Origin: Arsenicicoccus dermatophilus
GTDB lineage: Bacteria; Actinomycetota; Actinomycetes; Actinomycetales; Dermatophilaceae
NCBI RefSeq assembly: GCF_022568795.1
Contig: NZ_JAKZHU010000001.1
Coordinates: forward strand, 2,108,001 to 2,172,000
Length of the DNA stretch: 64,000 nt
Direction of reading: 5' to 3'
The notes under the pieces are model-generated. The model saw only the letters and a program-made list of their open reading frames with translations. It did not search any database and was not told the origin of the DNA. Position numbers and translations under genes: made by a program. The stretch's first letter is position 1, and each line of letters begins with the position of its first letter. Below are positions 18,422 to 28,948 of the stretch, one piece after another.

Positions 18422-19510
18422 ATGGTGCCCGAGCTGTCCGTCGTCATCCCCATGTACAACGAGGAGCAGGTGCTCCCCCTGCTGGTGCAGCGGCTCCGTC
18501 CGGTGCTCGACGGCCTCGGCGCGAGCTACGAGGTGGTGGCCGTCGACGACGGCTCGCGCGACCAGACGGCGGTGCTGCTGCAGCGCTACCGCCGCGAGTG
18601 GCCGCAGCTGCGGGTCGTGCGGCTGCGCGCGAACTCCGGCCACCAGGCGGCGATCTCGGCGGGTCTGGAGTCGGCGGCCGGGGACTACGTGGTGACCCTC
18701 GACGCCGACCTGCAGGACCCGCCGGAGACCATCGCGGACATGTTGCACGCGGCCCGTGACGAGGGCGTGGACGTGGTCTACGGCGTGCGCGCGGACCGCT
18801 CCACGGACACGGTCTTCAAGCGGGAGACGGCCAAGGCCTTCTACTCCGTGCACTCCCGCCTCACCGGCATGCAGACCGCGGGCAACGCCGGCGACTTCCG
18901 GATGATGTCGCGCGCCACCGTGGAGGCGATCAAGGCGCTGCCCGAGCACGGACGGGTGCTGCGCTTCGTGGTGCCGGCGCTGAACTTCCCGTCCACCACG
19001 GTGTCCTACCGCCGGGAGGAGCGAGCGGCCGGCGAGTCGAAGTACCCCTTGATGAAGATGGTGATGCTGTCGATCGACTCGATCATCGGCTTCAGCCTCA
19101 AGCCCCTGCGCCTGGCCACGTGGTTCGGCTTCGGCGGCTTCGTGCTCTCGCTGTTCTTCATCCTGTATGCCGTGATCGGCCGACTCAGCGGCCACGCGAT
19201 CGCGGGGTGGGCCTCGACGCTGGCCCTCATCGCCCTCGTCGGCGGCCTCCAGCTGCTCTGCCTCGGCATCCTCGGGGAGTACCTCGGGCGGATGTACCAG
19301 CAGATGCAGGACCGCCCGACCTACTTCATCGCCTACGACTCGGGTCACGACCCGGACGACCACCGGTTCGCGCTGCCCCGGTCGGCCCGGGCGGCGACCG
19401 GGAGCCTGCCCCCCGCCTCGACGTCGGCCGGGGGCGCCACCCGCGTGGAGCACGCGGTCGTCGAGGACACCCGCGTCCCCGGTCAGGTGCCCACCGACGC
19501 CGCTTCCTGA
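18422..19510 (+). CDS. Family-2 glycosyltransferase, DPM1/GtrB-like
   Basis: A 362-residue GT2 enzyme. The N-terminus holds LSVVIPMYNEEQ, the VVAVDDGSRDQT nucleotide site and the metal-binding DXD in TLDADLQDP. Two membrane helices follow (about 225-295), then GILGEYLGRMYQQ, typical of GtrB/ArnC-type polyprenyl-phosphate glycosyltransferases. It should transfer a sugar from a nucleotide donor to an undecaprenyl-type lipid at the inner face of the membrane. The last 45 residues are disordered. It is monocistronic, divergent from the small membrane-protein/nadD group; the lipid acceptor and sugar are unknown. Confidence 0.9.
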   Translation: MVPELSVVIPMYNEEQVLPLLVQRLRPVLDGLGASYEVVAVDDGSRDQTAVLLQRYRREWPQLRVVRLRANSGHQAAISAGLESAAGDYVVTLDADLQDPPETIADMLHAARDEGVDVVYGVRADRSTDTVFKRETAKAFYSVHSRLTGMQTAGNAGDFRMMSRATVEAIKALPEHGRVLRFVVPALNFPSTTVSYRREERAAGESKYPLMKMVMLSIDSIIGFSLKPLRLATWFGFGGFVLSLFFILYAVIGRLSGHAIAGWASTLALIALVGGLQLLCLGILGEYLGRMYQQMQDRPTYFIAYDSGHDPDDHRFALPRSARAATGSLPPASTSAGGATRVEHAVVEDTRVPGQVPTDAAS

Positions 19511-19571
19511 GGGCTCGGTCTCCCGAGGAGCCGGCCTGCCGAGCTCTGGCGACCGACGCGACCCGCCCCCG

Positions 19572-20264
19572 TCAGCGGCGCCGGGCGACCAGGAACTCGG
19601 TCACGCCCGGCAGGTCCCGCACCGGCAGGTGCCGCTCGACGGCGACGACCGCCCGCAGCGCGAGGTTGACCAGCGGGTGCAGCTCCTCCAGGTCGCTGCC
19701 CCGGCTGGAGCGGCGCCGGATCGCCACCACGGGGCGCAGCAGGACGTTCCAGGCGAACCTGCGCTCGACCTGGAAGCCCCCGGCCTGCAGCAGGTTCCGG
19801 ATCTGCCCGCGGGTGTAGCGCCGCACGTGGCCCACGGCGACGTCGTGCTCGGACCACAGCGCCATGTCGACGGGCACCGCCACGAGGAAGGTCCCCCGCG
19901 GCCGCAGCAGCCGGTGCACCTCGCGCACGCAGGCGGCGTCGTCGCCCAGGTGCTCGAGCAGGTCGAAGGCCATCACCAGGTCCAGCGACCCGGTCGCGAA
20001 GGGCAGCGACGTGGCGTCGGCACGGGTCACCGGCAGCCCCCGGGTCGCCGCCTCCGCGGCGCCGTCGCGGGTGTACTCCAGGGCCACCGCCTGCCAGCCG
20101 CGGTCACGCAGCACGCGGGTGTTGCCACCACCGGCGGCCCCGATGTCCAGGGCCCGGCCCGGCGCGAGGCCCTCGATCAACCGGGCCAGGATGTGCCGTC
20201 GCTCGGCATACCACCAGTGCCGCTCCTCCAGCCTGGTGAGCTTGCTGACCTCGCTGCGGTCCAC
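19572..20264 (-). CDS. Class I SAM-dependent methyltransferase
   Basis: A 230-residue Methyltransf_11-type protein. SAM motif I is ALDIGAAGGGNTR (about 38-50), motif II is around RADATSLPFA, and motif IV is DLVMAFDLLEHL. EERHWWYAERRHIL before motif I is typical of methyltransferases placed beside polyprenyl-sugar glycosyltransferases. It starts with GTG two bases after the proA stop, so it may be read from the proA message. Substrate unknown; a role in glycan or lipid modification with the neighbouring GT2 enzyme is only a guess. Confidence 0.85.
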   Translation of the reverse strand: MDRSEVSKLTRLEERHWWYAERRHILARLIEGLAPGRALDIGAAGGGNTRVLRDRGWQAVALEYTRDGAAEAATRGLPVTRADATSLPFATGSLDLVMAFDLLEHLGDDAACVREVHRLLRPRGTFLVAVPVDMALWSEHDVAVGHVRRYTRGQIRNLLQAGGFQVERRFAWNVLLRPVVAIRRRSSRGSDLEELHPLVNLALRAVVAVERHLPVRDLPGVTEFLVARRR

Positions 20265-20265
20265 G

Positions 20266-21561
20266 TCAGCCGCGCACCTGGCCGTCGCCCTCGACGACCC
20301 ACTTGGTGCTCGTGAGCTCCTCGAGCGCCATCGGGCCGCGGGCGTGGAGCTTCTGGGTGGAGATGCCGATCTCGGCGCCGAAGCCGAGCTCGCCGCCGTC
20401 GGTGAACCGCGTGGACGCGTTGACCATCACCGCCGCCGAGTCGACCTCCTGCACCCAACGACGCGCGGCGGCGCGGTCCTCGGTGACGATGGCGTCGGTG
20501 TGCCCGCTCGACCACCGCCGCACGTGCTCCAACGCCGCGTCCAGCGAGGGAACGACCCGGACGGCGAGATCGAGGGAGAGGTACTCGGTGGCCCAGTCCT
20601 CGTCGGTCGCCTCCACCCAGGGGGCGCCGGCGGCCTCGGTCACCTCCCGCAGCTCGGCGGGCGCGTGGATGGTGACGCCTGCCCGGGCGAGCGCCGTCAG
20701 CAGCCGCGGCAGGGCCTGGGGCGCCACGGCCTCGTGGACCAGCAGCGACTCGGCGGCGTTGCACACGCTGGTGCGGTGCGTCTTGGCGTTGACGACGATC
20801 CGCTCGGCCATGTCCAGGTCGGCGCCGGCATCGACGTACACATGGCAGTTGCCCACGCCCGTCTCGATCGTCGGCACGGTGGACTCGGTGACCACGGTCT
20901 GGATGAGCCCGGCCCCGCCGCGCGGGATGAGCAGGTCCAGCTCGCCGCGGGCCGTCATCAGCGCCCGCACCGGGTCGTGACCGGGCGCGTCGAGCAGCTG
21001 CACCGCGTCCTCGGCGATCCCCTGGTCCCGCAAGGCTGCTCGCAGGACCTGGACGAGGATCCGGTTGCTGTGCTCGGCGGCGCTTCCGCCGCGCAGGATC
21101 GCGGCGTTGCCGGACTTGAGGGCCAGGCCGGCCGCGTCGACGGTGACGTTGGGGCGGGCCTCGTAGATCATGCCCACCACCCCCATCGGCACCCGCACCT
21201 GGCGGACCTGCAACCCGGTGGGCGTCGTGGACCCGCGGACCACGTCACCGACCGGGTCGGGCAGGCCGGCCACGTCGCGCAGGCCCTGGGCGCACGCCGC
21301 GACCCGCTCCGGCGTGAGCGTGAGCCGGTCCACGAGGTTGGCGCGCATCCCGGCGGCCGACTCGCGCCGCACGTCCTGGGCGTTGGCGGCGACGATCTCG
21401 TCGGTGGCAGCCTCCAGCGCGTCGGCCATGGCGCGCAGCGCGGCGTCCTTGCGGCCCCGTGGCAGCAGGGCGAGCTCGCGGGCGGCGGTGCGGGCACGGG
21501 CGGCCAGCCCGGAGACGAGCTCGCGGGCCGCGGGGTCGAGGGGCGTCGTCATGAGGGCCAT
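20266..21561 (-). CDS. proA: ProA, gamma-glutamyl phosphate reductase
   Basis: This 431-residue NADPH-dependent reductase makes glutamate 5-semialdehyde in proline synthesis. The catalytic Cys is in [13 protein letters not shown], the coenzyme site is around GGSAAEHSN, and [22 protein letters not shown] is a family signature. The start could be MALMTTP (21561) or the second Met (21552); neither has a strong ribosome site. Gene order obgE-proB-proA is as in other actinobacteria, with about 130 bases between proB and proA. Confidence 0.96.
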   Translation of the reverse strand: MALMTTPLDPAARELVSGLAARARTAARELALLPRGRKDAALRAMADALEAATDEIVAANAQDVRRESAAGMRANLVDRLTLTPERVAACAQGLRDVAGLPDPVGDVVRGSTTPTGLQVRQVRVPMGVVGMIYEARPNVTVDAAGLALKSGNAAILRGGSAAEHSNRILVQVLRAALRDQGIAEDAVQLLDAPGHDPVRALMTARGELDLLIPRGGAGLIQTVVTESTVPTIETGVGNCHVYVDAGADLDMAERIVVNAKTHRTSVCNAAESLLVHEAVAPQALPRLLTALARAGVTIHAPAELREVTEAAGAPWVEATDEDWATEYLSLDLAVRVVPSLDAALEHVRRWSSGHTDAIVTEDRAAARRWVQEVDSAAVMVNASTRFTDGGELGFGAEIGISTQKLHARGPMALEELTSTKWVVEGDGQVRG

Positions 21562-21690
21562 CCAACCGTATGCCGCGCCCGATCGCCCACGCTGCTCACG
21601 GCCGGAGCAGGCCGTGGTGGCACGGCTGTCGGTCCCGCGGGGGTCGCGTCGTCCACCCCTGCCGCTGACCCAGGAGGTCCGCGGTCGGCG

Positions 21691-22800
21691 TCAGAGCAGG
21701 GCGAGGTCGTCGCGGTGGATCACCACGCGGCGGTAGTGCTCGCCGAGGGCTTCCCCCAGCTGCCGGGTGCTCTTGCCGAGCATGGCGGGGAGCTCCGTCG
21801 ACGCGTAGTTGACCAGCCCACGACCCACGACGCGCCCCGCCTCGTCGGCCACGTCCACGGCGTCGCCCTCGTCGAAGGACCCCGACACGGCGACGATCCC
21901 GGCCGGCAGCAGCGAGGTGCGCCGCTGCACGACGGCCGCCACGGCCCCCGCGTCCAGGACCAGCTGCCCCTTGGCGTCGGACGCGTGCTGCAGCCACAGC
22001 AGCCGCCCCCGCGGGCGCACCGGGGCCGCGGTGAACAGGGTCCCGACCTCCTCGCCCGCCAGGACCTCGCCCGCGAGGGCTGCCGAGGTGACGACGGCGG
22101 GTATGCCGGCGCCTGCGGCGATGCGGGCGGCCTCGAGCTTGGTGGTCATCCCGCCCGTGCCGACCGAGCTGCCGGAGCCGGCGACCACGATCCCCTCCAG
22201 GTCGGCGGGCGACGCCACCACGGGGATGCGGCGGGCGCCCGGCCGCGTCGGCGGTCCGTCATACACCGCGTCGACGTCGGAGAGCAGCACCAGGGCGTCG
22301 GCCTTGACCAGGTGCGCCACCAGCGCGGCCAGCCGGTCGTTGTCGCCGAACCGGATCTCCTGGGTGGCCACCGAGTCGTTCTCGTTGACGACGGGGACCA
22401 CCCCGAGGTGGAGCAGCCGCACCAGGGTCCGCCGGGCGTTGACGTAGTGCGAGCGCCGGGTGACGTCCATCTCGGTGAGCAGCACCTGCCCGACCCGGGC
22501 CCCGTGATCGGCGAAGGCTGCGGTGTAGGCCGCCACCAGGGCGCCCTGCCCCACCGCGGCGGCCGCCTGCTGGGTCGCCAGGTCGCGGGGGCGCCGGGAG
22601 AGCCCGAGCGGGTTGAGCCCGGCGGCGATGGCGCCCGAGGAGACCAGGACCACCTGGGCGCCGGCGGCGCGGCGCGCGGCGATGGCCCCGACCAGGCGGT
22701 CGATGGCCGCCAGGTCGAGGTCGCCGTCGGCCCCGGTGAGCGAGGACGAGCCGACCTTGACGACGATCCGGCCCGCCCGCGTGATCAGCTCCCGCGGCAT
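21691..22800 (-). CDS. proB: ProB, glutamate 5-kinase
   Basis: A 369-residue kinase that phosphorylates glutamate, the first step of proline synthesis. The amino-acid kinase domain has VVKVGSSSLTG, VLVSSGAIAAG, VNENDSVAT and the GTGGMTTKLEAA loop. The C-terminal 90 residues form a PUA domain. ATG 22800 lies four bases after the obgE stop, so both genes are probably on one transcript. Proline feedback inhibition is expected from the family. Confidence 0.96.
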   Translation of the reverse strand: MPRELITRAGRIVVKVGSSSLTGADGDLDLAAIDRLVGAIAARRAAGAQVVLVSSGAIAAGLNPLGLSRRPRDLATQQAAAAVGQGALVAAYTAAFADHGARVGQVLLTEMDVTRRSHYVNARRTLVRLLHLGVVPVVNENDSVATQEIRFGDNDRLAALVAHLVKADALVLLSDVDAVYDGPPTRPGARRIPVVASPADLEGIVVAGSGSSVGTGGMTTKLEAARIAAGAGIPAVVTSAALAGEVLAGEEVGTLFTAAPVRPRGRLLWLQHASDAKGQLVLDAGAVAAVVQRRTSLLPAGIVAVSGSFDEGDAVDVADEAGRVVGRGLVNYASTELPAMLGKSTRQLGEALGEHYRRVVIHRDDLALL

Positions 22801-22804
22801 CGGC

Positions 22805-24334
22805 TCAGTCGTCCTCGTCGTCCCGGACCGTGGCCCAGTGGCCGGCGCGCCGCTCGGCGGCCAGCTCCGCGGCCGTGGCGCGGCGGGCGGCCTTGAGGTC
22901 GGCGAGCTCCTCGCGCTTCTCGGCGCGGGTGGGTCGGTAGGCACCCTCGGCCTGCTCGAGGCGCAGGTCGGTGCCGCGGCGGCCGAGCAGCTCGGCACCC
23001 GACGCGACGGTGGGCTCCCAGTCGAAGACGACGGCGTCGTCCTCGGCACCGATGAGCACCGTGTCCCCGGCGACCGCGCCGACCTTGTAGAGCTCCTCCT
23101 CGACCCCGAGGCGCCCGAGCCGGTCCGCGAGGTAGCCGACGGCCTCGTCGTTGCTGAAGTCCGTCTGCCGCACCCAGCGGGTCGGTCGCTCGCCGACGAT
23201 GCGGTAGACCACGCCGTCGGAGGTGTTCTCCTTGCGGATGGTGAAGCCCTGGTCGTCGACGGCCTTGGGGCGCAGCACGATCCGCTGCGGGACGACTGCC
23301 TCGACCTCGCGCCGGCTGGCCTCGACGTGACGCGCCAGGGAGTAGGTCAGGTCCTTCAGCCCGGTGCGGGCGACCGCGGAGACGACGTGCACCTCCAGGC
23401 CGCGGGCCTCCAGGTCCGGGCGCACGAACTCGGCGAGCTCCTCGGCCTCGGGGACATCGGCCTTGTTGAGCACGATGATGCGGGTGCGCTCGGTCAGCGG
23501 GCGGCCGCCGAGCGTCTCGTCGGGGACGTAGAGCGACAGCTCGCGCTCGATGGCCTCGAGGTCGCTCATCGGGTCGCGGTCCGGCTCGAGGGTGGCGCAG
23601 TCCACGACGTGCACGAGCACCGAGCAGCGCTCCACGTGCCGCAGGAACTCCAGACCCAGGCCCTTGCCCTCGTGGGCGCCGGGGATCAGGCCGGGGACGT
23701 CGGCGATGGTGTAGCGCGCCGAGCCCGCCGTGACGACACCGAGGTTGGGCACGAGGGTGGTGAAGGGATAGTCGGCGATCTTGGGCCGGGCGCTGGACAG
23801 GACGGACACGAGGGAGGACTTGCCCGCGGAGGGGAAGCCGATCAGCGCCACGTCGGCGAGCGTCTTGAGCTCCAACACGACGTCGAGCTCGTCGCCCGGC
23901 TCGCCGAGCAGCGCGAATCCGGGGGCCTTGCGCCGGGTCGAGGCGAGGGCCTTGTTGCCGAGCCCGCCGCGGCCACCGCGGGCGAGCACGAACTCCTCGC
24001 CCATGGCGACCAGGTCGGCGATCAGACGGCCGTCCTTGTCCTTGACGACGGTGCCGGCGGGGACGCCGAGCACCAGGTCCTCGCCGTCGGCGCCGTTGCG
24101 CTCGTCGCCCTCGCCGGGCTTGCCGTTGCCGGCCTTGCGGTGCGGGCCGTGGTGGTAGTCGAGCAGCGTGGTCTTCTGCGGGTCGACGCGCAGGACGACC
24201 GAGCCGCCGCGGCCGCCGTTGCCCCCGTCGGGGCCCCCCAGCGGCTTGAACTTCTCGCGGTGCACGGACGCGACGCCGTGCCCGCCGTTGCCGGCCTGCA
24301 CGTGCAGGGTCACGCGATCGACGAAGCTCGCCAT
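22805..24334 (-). CDS. obgE: Obg/CgtA GTPase
   Basis: A 509-residue essential GTPase of late 50S assembly. It has the glycine-rich Obg fold (residues 1-160, with [14 protein letters not shown]), a G domain with GFPSAGKSS (G1), DVPG (G3) and NKAD (G4), and a C-terminal OCT domain followed by a charged tail rich in Arg/Glu/Ala. ATG 24334 follows GGAAGG; a longer reading to 24424 is not supported. It lies downstream of rplU-rpmA, separated by a strong terminator hairpin, so it may have its own promoter. Confidence 0.96.
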   Translation of the reverse strand: MASFVDRVTLHVQAGNGGHGVASVHREKFKPLGGPDGGNGGRGGSVVLRVDPQKTTLLDYHHGPHRKAGNGKPGEGDERNGADGEDLVLGVPAGTVVKDKDGRLIADLVAMGEEFVLARGGRGGLGNKALASTRRKAPGFALLGEPGDELDVVLELKTLADVALIGFPSAGKSSLVSVLSSARPKIADYPFTTLVPNLGVVTAGSARYTIADVPGLIPGAHEGKGLGLEFLRHVERCSVLVHVVDCATLEPDRDPMSDLEAIERELSLYVPDETLGGRPLTERTRIIVLNKADVPEAEELAEFVRPDLEARGLEVHVVSAVARTGLKDLTYSLARHVEASRREVEAVVPQRIVLRPKAVDDQGFTIRKENTSDGVVYRIVGERPTRWVRQTDFSNDEAVGYLADRLGRLGVEEELYKVGAVAGDTVLIGAEDDAVVFDWEPTVASGAELLGRRGTDLRLEQAEGAYRPTRAEKREELADLKAARRATAAELAAERRAGHWATVRDDEDD

Positions 24335-24407
24335 GAGGTGTGTCCTTCCAGGTGGCAGCCGGTCCGGCTCCCAGGGTAACGACGGACGCTTCTCGCCCGT
24401 GACAGGC

Positions 24408-24442
24408 CGCGAGGGTGCAGGCACGTGGCCTGCACCCTCGCG
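24408..24442 (-). terminator. Terminator after rplU-rpmA
   Basis: CGCGAGGGTGCAGGC-ACGTG-GCCTGCACCCTCGCG is a perfect 15-bp stem 34 bases beyond the rpmA stop. No U-tract follows, as is common in actinobacteria. Confidence 0.75.
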
Positions 24443-24475
24443 TGGGTCTGCGCTGCGGGCCTCAGCCCGGGATCG

Positions 24476-24730
24476 TCACGCTCCGGCGACGATGTTGACG
24501 ACCTTGCGGCCGCGCTTGGTGCCGAACTCGACCGCACCGGGGGTGAGGGCGAACAGCGTGTCGTCCTTGCCCCGGCCGACGTTGGCGCCGGGGTGGAAGT
24601 GCGTGCCGCGCTGGCGGACGATGATCTCGCCGGCGTTGACGAGCTGGCCGCCGAAGCGCTTGACGCCAAGGCGCTGCGCGTTGGAGTCGCGACCGTTCTT
24701 GGAGCTGGAAGCACCCTTCTTGTGTGCCAT
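24476..24730 (-). CDS. rpmA: Ribosomal protein bL27
   Basis: Eighty-four residues starting [16 protein letters not shown], typical of bL27 in species without N-terminal cleavage. [21 protein letters not shown] and [16 protein letters not shown] are invariant family stretches. It is part of the 50S subunit near the peptidyl-transferase centre. It sits 48 bases after rplU in the normal order and is followed by a terminator. Confidence 0.98.
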   Translation of the reverse strand: MAHKKGASSSKNGRDSNAQRLGVKRFGGQLVNAGEIIVRQRGTHFHPGANVGRGKDDTLFALTPGAVEFGTKRGRKVVNIVAGA

Positions 24731-24778
24731 GAGTAAGCCTGCCTTCGAATCCGTGTGAGCTGGGGTGGGCGAGGAGGC

Positions 24779-25087
24779 TCAGGCCTCGATCGCGGTGACC
24801 TTGATCTGGGTCGTCGGCTGACGGTGACCCTGACGCTTCTTGTAGCCGGTCTTGTTCTTGTACTTCTGGATGACGATCTTGGGGCCCTTGGTCGCCTTGA
24901 CGACCTCGGCCTTGACCGTGACCTTGGCCAGCGCGTCGGCGTCGCTGGTGACGGTGGCGCCGTCGACGACGAGGAGGGGCTGGAGCTCGATGGACTCGCC
25001 GGGCTTGGTGGTCACCTTGTCGACGATGAGGACGTCGCCCACGGAGACCTTCTCCTGGCGCCCGCCTGCGCGAACAATCGCATACAT
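24779..25087 (-). CDS. rplU: Ribosomal protein bL21
   Basis: A 102-residue 50S protein beginning [18 protein letters not shown] and ending with [18 protein letters not shown]...KVTAIEA. It is first of the rplU-rpmA pair. The ribosome site is weak (AGAAGCGAG). A leader of up to about 150 bases with a stable hairpin (25154-25172) precedes it, a common place for autogenous control. Confidence 0.98.
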   Translation of the reverse strand: MYAIVRAGGRQEKVSVGDVLIVDKVTTKPGESIELQPLLVVDGATVTSDADALAKVTVKAEVVKATKGPKIVIQKYKNKTGYKKRQGHRQPTTQIKVTAIEA

Positions 25088-25153
25088 GTTGCAGACTCGC
25101 TTCTGTTGAGGATGTGCACGGCAGCCACTTCGTTGACCGGCCCCCGATCGCAG

Positions 25154-25172
25154 GGCCGAGCGGGGCTCGGCC
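25154..25172 (-). promoter_or_regulatory. Hairpin in the rplU leader
   Basis: GGCCGAGC-GGG-GCTCGGCC is a perfect 8-bp stem about 65-85 bases before the rplU start. It may be part of an L21 leader; no further consensus could be checked. Confidence 0.3.
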
Positions 25173-25239
25173 GGGACCTGACACTGTGTCGAGGTCGCGC
25201 GGGGGACGGTGGACGCACCGAAGATCTAGCGTACCCGCG

Positions 25240-25279
25240 CCGTGGGGCCCCGGCCAAATCTCCGGCCGGGGCCCCACGG
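25240..25279 (-). terminator. Terminator after the RNase E/G gene
   Basis: CCGTGGGGCCCCGGCC and GGCCGGGGCCCCACGG form a perfect 16-bp stem around AAATCTCC, starting 15 bases after the RNase stop and before the rplU leader. Confidence 0.75.
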
Positions 25280-25293
25280 GTGGTCGATCGTGC

Positions 25294-28200
25294 TCAGTCG
25301 TCGGTCGCGAGCGGCTTCGGAGGGCCGGCGGGGGCGACCACGCGGCCCCGCTTGCGACGGCGCGGCTTCTCCGGGGCCGGCTCCTGGGCGAGGAGTGGGC
25401 TCGCCGGTACGGCGACCCCCTCGTCCTCGGTCGGCCCCCCGGGCGCGTCCGGCCCGGAGACCTCGGCCGCCTCCGTGCCGTCGACGGGGGTCACGTCGGG
25501 CTGTCCGCCCGCGGGGGTGCCAAGGGCGGTGGACATGGCCTCGTCGATCGCGCGGGCGACCTCGTCGGCGCTGGCGGGCGCGTCGTCGTCGGCTCCCGGC
25601 TGGGCGGCCGCCATCGCCGCGGCGTGGGCCGCCGCCGCGATCTGCGCCGGCGTCGGGCCCGCGTCCTCCACCCGGCTCCGCGACTCGGAGCGGGACTCCG
25701 GGCGCGCCTCGGACCGCGCGGGCTGGGCAGCCTGCGCGGACTGCCCCTTGCCCTTGCGCCCGCGGCGGCCACCACGCTCCTCGCCGTGGTCCACACCGGA
25801 CTCGGTGCCGGGGGCGACCGGGGTCGAGGAGATGAGGATGCCGCGGCCGTTGCAGTGCTCGCAGGTGGTGGAGAAGGACTCGATGAGCCCCGTGCCCACC
25901 CGCTTGCGGGTCATCTGGACCAGGCCGAGGGAGGTGACCTCGGCGACCTGGTGCTTGGTGCGATCGCGGCCCAGGCACTCGACCAGGCGGCGCACCACGA
26001 GGTCGCGGTTGGACTCCAGGACCATGTCGATGAAGTCGACGACGATGATGCCGCCGATGTCGCGCAGCCGCAGCTGACGGACGATCTCCTCGGCCGCCTC
26101 GATGTTGTTCTTGGTGACGGTCTCCTCGAGGTTGCCGCCCTGGCCGACGAACTTGCCGGTGTTGACGTCGATGACCGTCATCGCCTCGGTGCGGTCGATG
26201 ACCAGCGAGCCGCCCGAGGGCAGCCAGACCTTGCGATCCATGGCCTTGGCCAGCTGCTCGTCGATGCGGTGCCCGGCGAAGACGTCCTTCTCCCCCGTCC
26301 AGCGCTCCAGGCGCGGCGCCAGGTCCGGGGCCACGGACTCGACGTACGACGAGACCGTCCGCCATACCTGCTCGCCGGAGACGACCAGCGAGGAGAAGTC
26401 CTCGTTGAAGACGTCCCGGATGACCCGGACGGTCAGGTCCGGCTCGCCGTGCAGCAGCGACGGGGCGCTGGTGCGGGGCGCCTTGGCCTTGGCCTGGATC
26501 TCGTCCCAGGTGTGGGTGAGGCGGGCGACGTCGGCGCGCAGCTCCTCCTCGCTCGCCCCCTCGGCCGCCGTGCGGACGATCACGCCGGCGTCGGCGGGCA
26601 TGACCTCCCTGAGGATCTTCTTGAGCCGGGCGCGCTCGTTGTCGGGCAGCTTGCGGCTGATCCCGGTCATCGAGCTGCCGGGGACGAAGACGAGGTAGCG
26701 GCCGGGCAGCGAGATCTGCGAGGTCAGGCGCGCGCCCTTGTGACCCATCGGGTCCTTGGTGGCCTGGACGAGCACGGTGTCGCCGGAGCGCAGGGCGTTC
26801 TCGATGCGGCGGGCCTGACCGTTCTCCAGGCCCGCGGCATCCCAGTTGACCTCGCCGGCATACAGGACCGCGTTGCGCCCCTTGCCGATGTCGACGAAGG
26901 CCGCCTCCATCGAGGGCAGGACGTTCTGCACCCGGCCGAGGTAGATGTTGCCCGCGATCGAGGTCGAGCTCGCCGACTGCTCACGGGAGACGTAGTGCTC
27001 GACGAGGACGCCGTCCTCCAGCACCGCGATCTGGGTGCGGTCGCCCGCGTCCCGGACCACCATGGTGCGCTCCACGCTCTCGCGGCGCGCCAGGAACTCC
27101 GCCTCGGTGATGATCGTGCGGCGACGACCGGCCTCGCGGCCCTCGCGGCGGCGCTGCTTCTTGGCCTCCAGGCGGGTCGATCCCTTGATGCCGGTGGCCT
27201 CCCCGCGGCGCGCGTCCCGCACCTTGGTGACGGTGCCCGGCGGGTCCTCGTCGCCGCCACCGGCCCCGGAGCGGCGACGACGGCGCCGACGACGGCTCGA
27301 GCTGGTCCCCTCGTCGTCCTCGTCACCCTCGGAGGTCTCGGTCTCGGTCTCGTCGGTGTCCGTCTCGCCGGCCCGGTCGCCACGGCCCTTGCGGCCCCGG
27401 CGCCGGCGGCCCCGGCGGGACCCGCCGGCGGTCTCGTCGTCGTCCCCGTCGTCGGACGCCTCAGGCTCGGCGACGTCGTCGGTCGACTCGTCACCGGCCT
27501 CGTCGGTGCCCGAGCTCTCGAGCTCGTCCTCGCCGCCACGGCGGCGACCCTTGCCCCCGCGACGGCGGCGCCGGGGGGTCGACTCGTCGTCGCCGTCCTC
27601 GACGGCCGGCTCGGCCGCGGTCTGCGGCGACACGTCGTCGCGGGGAGCGTCGCGGTCGGCACGCTCGACCACCTCGTCACGCTGGACCGTCGAGGGGTCG
27701 ACGCTCGGCGAGGTGGCGCGGCGGTGACGACGCACGGCGGTGGTGTCGGGAGCCTGGAAGAGCAAACCGAACGGCGAGGACGGCGCCGGGGACTCGTCCC
27801 CGGCGGGGGTGACCGGGATCGTGGCGATCAGGTCGTCGAGCTCGTCGTCGCCCAGGACCGTCAGGGCCAGATCCGCGACCTCGTCGTCGGACTCCTCCGC
27901 ATCGACCTCGACGGCGATCTGCGCGACCCGCTGTGCCTCGTCGGGCGCGGCGGGGGACTCGTGCTCGGCGGAAGCCGCGGGCCGGGCCTCGTCCGCGGCG
28001 GCGGGCACGACCTCGTCGGTCGCGGTCCCCGAGGTCAGACCGGGCACCGGGGCCTCGGGGGAGTCCGCCCCGGCGAGGGAGTCGGTCATGGTGCTCGTGA
28101 CGGCCGCGGCCTTCTTGGTCGCCCGGCGGGCGCGCTTGCGGACGGGCGGCTGCTCGTCCGGGAGGGTGGCGGCGGTGGCCCGGGCGTCGCCACCGTCGAC

Positions 28201-28572
28201 CTCGGTGCCCGGGGTGCCCAGGGAGTCCTCGGCAGCGTCGGGCTCGACCGGCACGGGGGCCGCCGCGGCCTTCTTGGCCGCGGTCTTGCGCGGGGCGCGC
28301 TTGGTGGCGGTGGTCTTGCGGGCGCGGGTGGCGCGCTTGGCGGGGGCAGGCTCGGCCGCCGGGGCCTCGCCGGCTGCCGGCTCCGCGGCGCCGTCCTCAC
28401 CGGTGGTGGTCGGGTCGGTGCCCGGCTCGGCGCCGGTGGACTCGGGCGCCGCCTGCGTCTGCACGACCGGGCTGGTGCCCGTCTCGGCGATCTGGCCGGG
28501 CTGCCGGTCGACGGGCAGCCCCTCGTGCACCTCGGTGGTGGTGTCGGGTGCGTCCTGCTGGTCGGGTGCCAT
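25294..28572 (-). CDS. rne: Ribonuclease E/G
   Basis: A 1,092-residue RNase E/G that cuts single-stranded RNA, active in mRNA decay and rRNA maturation. The first ~500 residues are disordered, mixing Ala/Pro, Lys/Ala and Arg-rich acidic-basic blocks, as in actinobacterial RNase E. An S1-type domain follows (NIYLGRVQNVLPSMEAAFVDIG), then the catalytic core with DIGGIIVVDFIDM (metal-binding Asp) and the zinc-link CEHCNGRG (CxxC). A ~150-residue disordered tail ends the protein. ATG 28572 follows GAAGGGA. It is upstream of rplU with a terminator between them. Confidence 0.95.
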   Translation of the reverse strand: MAPDQQDAPDTTTEVHEGLPVDRQPGQIAETGTSPVVQTQAAPESTGAEPGTDPTTTGEDGAAEPAAGEAPAAEPAPAKRATRARKTTATKRAPRKTAAKKAAAAPVPVEPDAAEDSLGTPGTEVDGGDARATAATLPDEQPPVRKRARRATKKAAAVTSTMTDSLAGADSPEAPVPGLTSGTATDEVVPAAADEARPAASAEHESPAAPDEAQRVAQIAVEVDAEESDDEVADLALTVLGDDELDDLIATIPVTPAGDESPAPSSPFGLLFQAPDTTAVRRHRRATSPSVDPSTVQRDEVVERADRDAPRDDVSPQTAAEPAVEDGDDESTPRRRRRGGKGRRRGGEDELESSGTDEAGDESTDDVAEPEASDDGDDDETAGGSRRGRRRRGRKGRGDRAGETDTDETETETSEGDEDDEGTSSSRRRRRRRRSGAGGGDEDPPGTVTKVRDARRGEATGIKGSTRLEAKKQRRREGREAGRRRTIITEAEFLARRESVERTMVVRDAGDRTQIAVLEDGVLVEHYVSREQSASSTSIAGNIYLGRVQNVLPSMEAAFVDIGKGRNAVLYAGEVNWDAAGLENGQARRIENALRSGDTVLVQATKDPMGHKGARLTSQISLPGRYLVFVPGSSMTGISRKLPDNERARLKKILREVMPADAGVIVRTAAEGASEEELRADVARLTHTWDEIQAKAKAPRTSAPSLLHGEPDLTVRVIRDVFNEDFSSLVVSGEQVWRTVSSYVESVAPDLAPRLERWTGEKDVFAGHRIDEQLAKAMDRKVWLPSGGSLVIDRTEAMTVIDVNTGKFVGQGGNLEETVTKNNIEAAEEIVRQLRLRDIGGIIVVDFIDMVLESNRDLVVRRLVECLGRDRTKHQVAEVTSLGLVQMTRKRVGTGLIESFSTTCEHCNGRGILISSTPVAPGTESGVDHGEERGGRRGRKGKGQSAQAAQPARSEARPESRSESRSRVEDAGPTPAQIAAAAHAAAMAAAQPGADDDAPASADEVARAIDEAMSTALGTPAGGQPDVTPVDGTEAAEVSGPDAPGGPTEDEGVAVPASPLLAQEPAPEKPRRRKRGRVVAPAGPPKPLATDD

Positions 28573-28948
28573 GCGGCGATCCCTTCTCGACCACGGATGA
28601 CGTCCACCCGTGGCGCAGGATGCGCCTCGCCACCGCGTGGTGCGCGGTCGTCGTCGTCGACGAGGCGGCTGCCCCGACGACGGAAGTCGTCTGCTACACC
28701 GGCATGGCTCGCGCCAGGCGCGTCACCTCCGGTGCCGGCGATCCGCAACGGGCCTCACGAGACCGCCACGTGGCTGGGTCTCGGCGGGACGGGCGGCCTG
28801 CGGCCGCATCACCGCGTCGTCCGTTGTGATGTCGTCGGGTCGGCGATGCGGGGTGAACGCATCGTGACCGCGGTCAGTATCGCACAACGACCTCCGTCCA
28901 GCCCGTCGGCGACCACGCACGGTCACCTTCGGCGTGGCGCCCGGGTCT
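28573..28948. other. Leader/intergenic region upstream of rne
   Basis: About 376 bases without a supportable gene. On the minus strand GATACT (28876-28881) is a plausible -10 element for rne, giving a leader of some 300 bases, which is common for RNase E genes that control their own message. No clear -35 or hairpin consensus was seen. Confidence 0.35.
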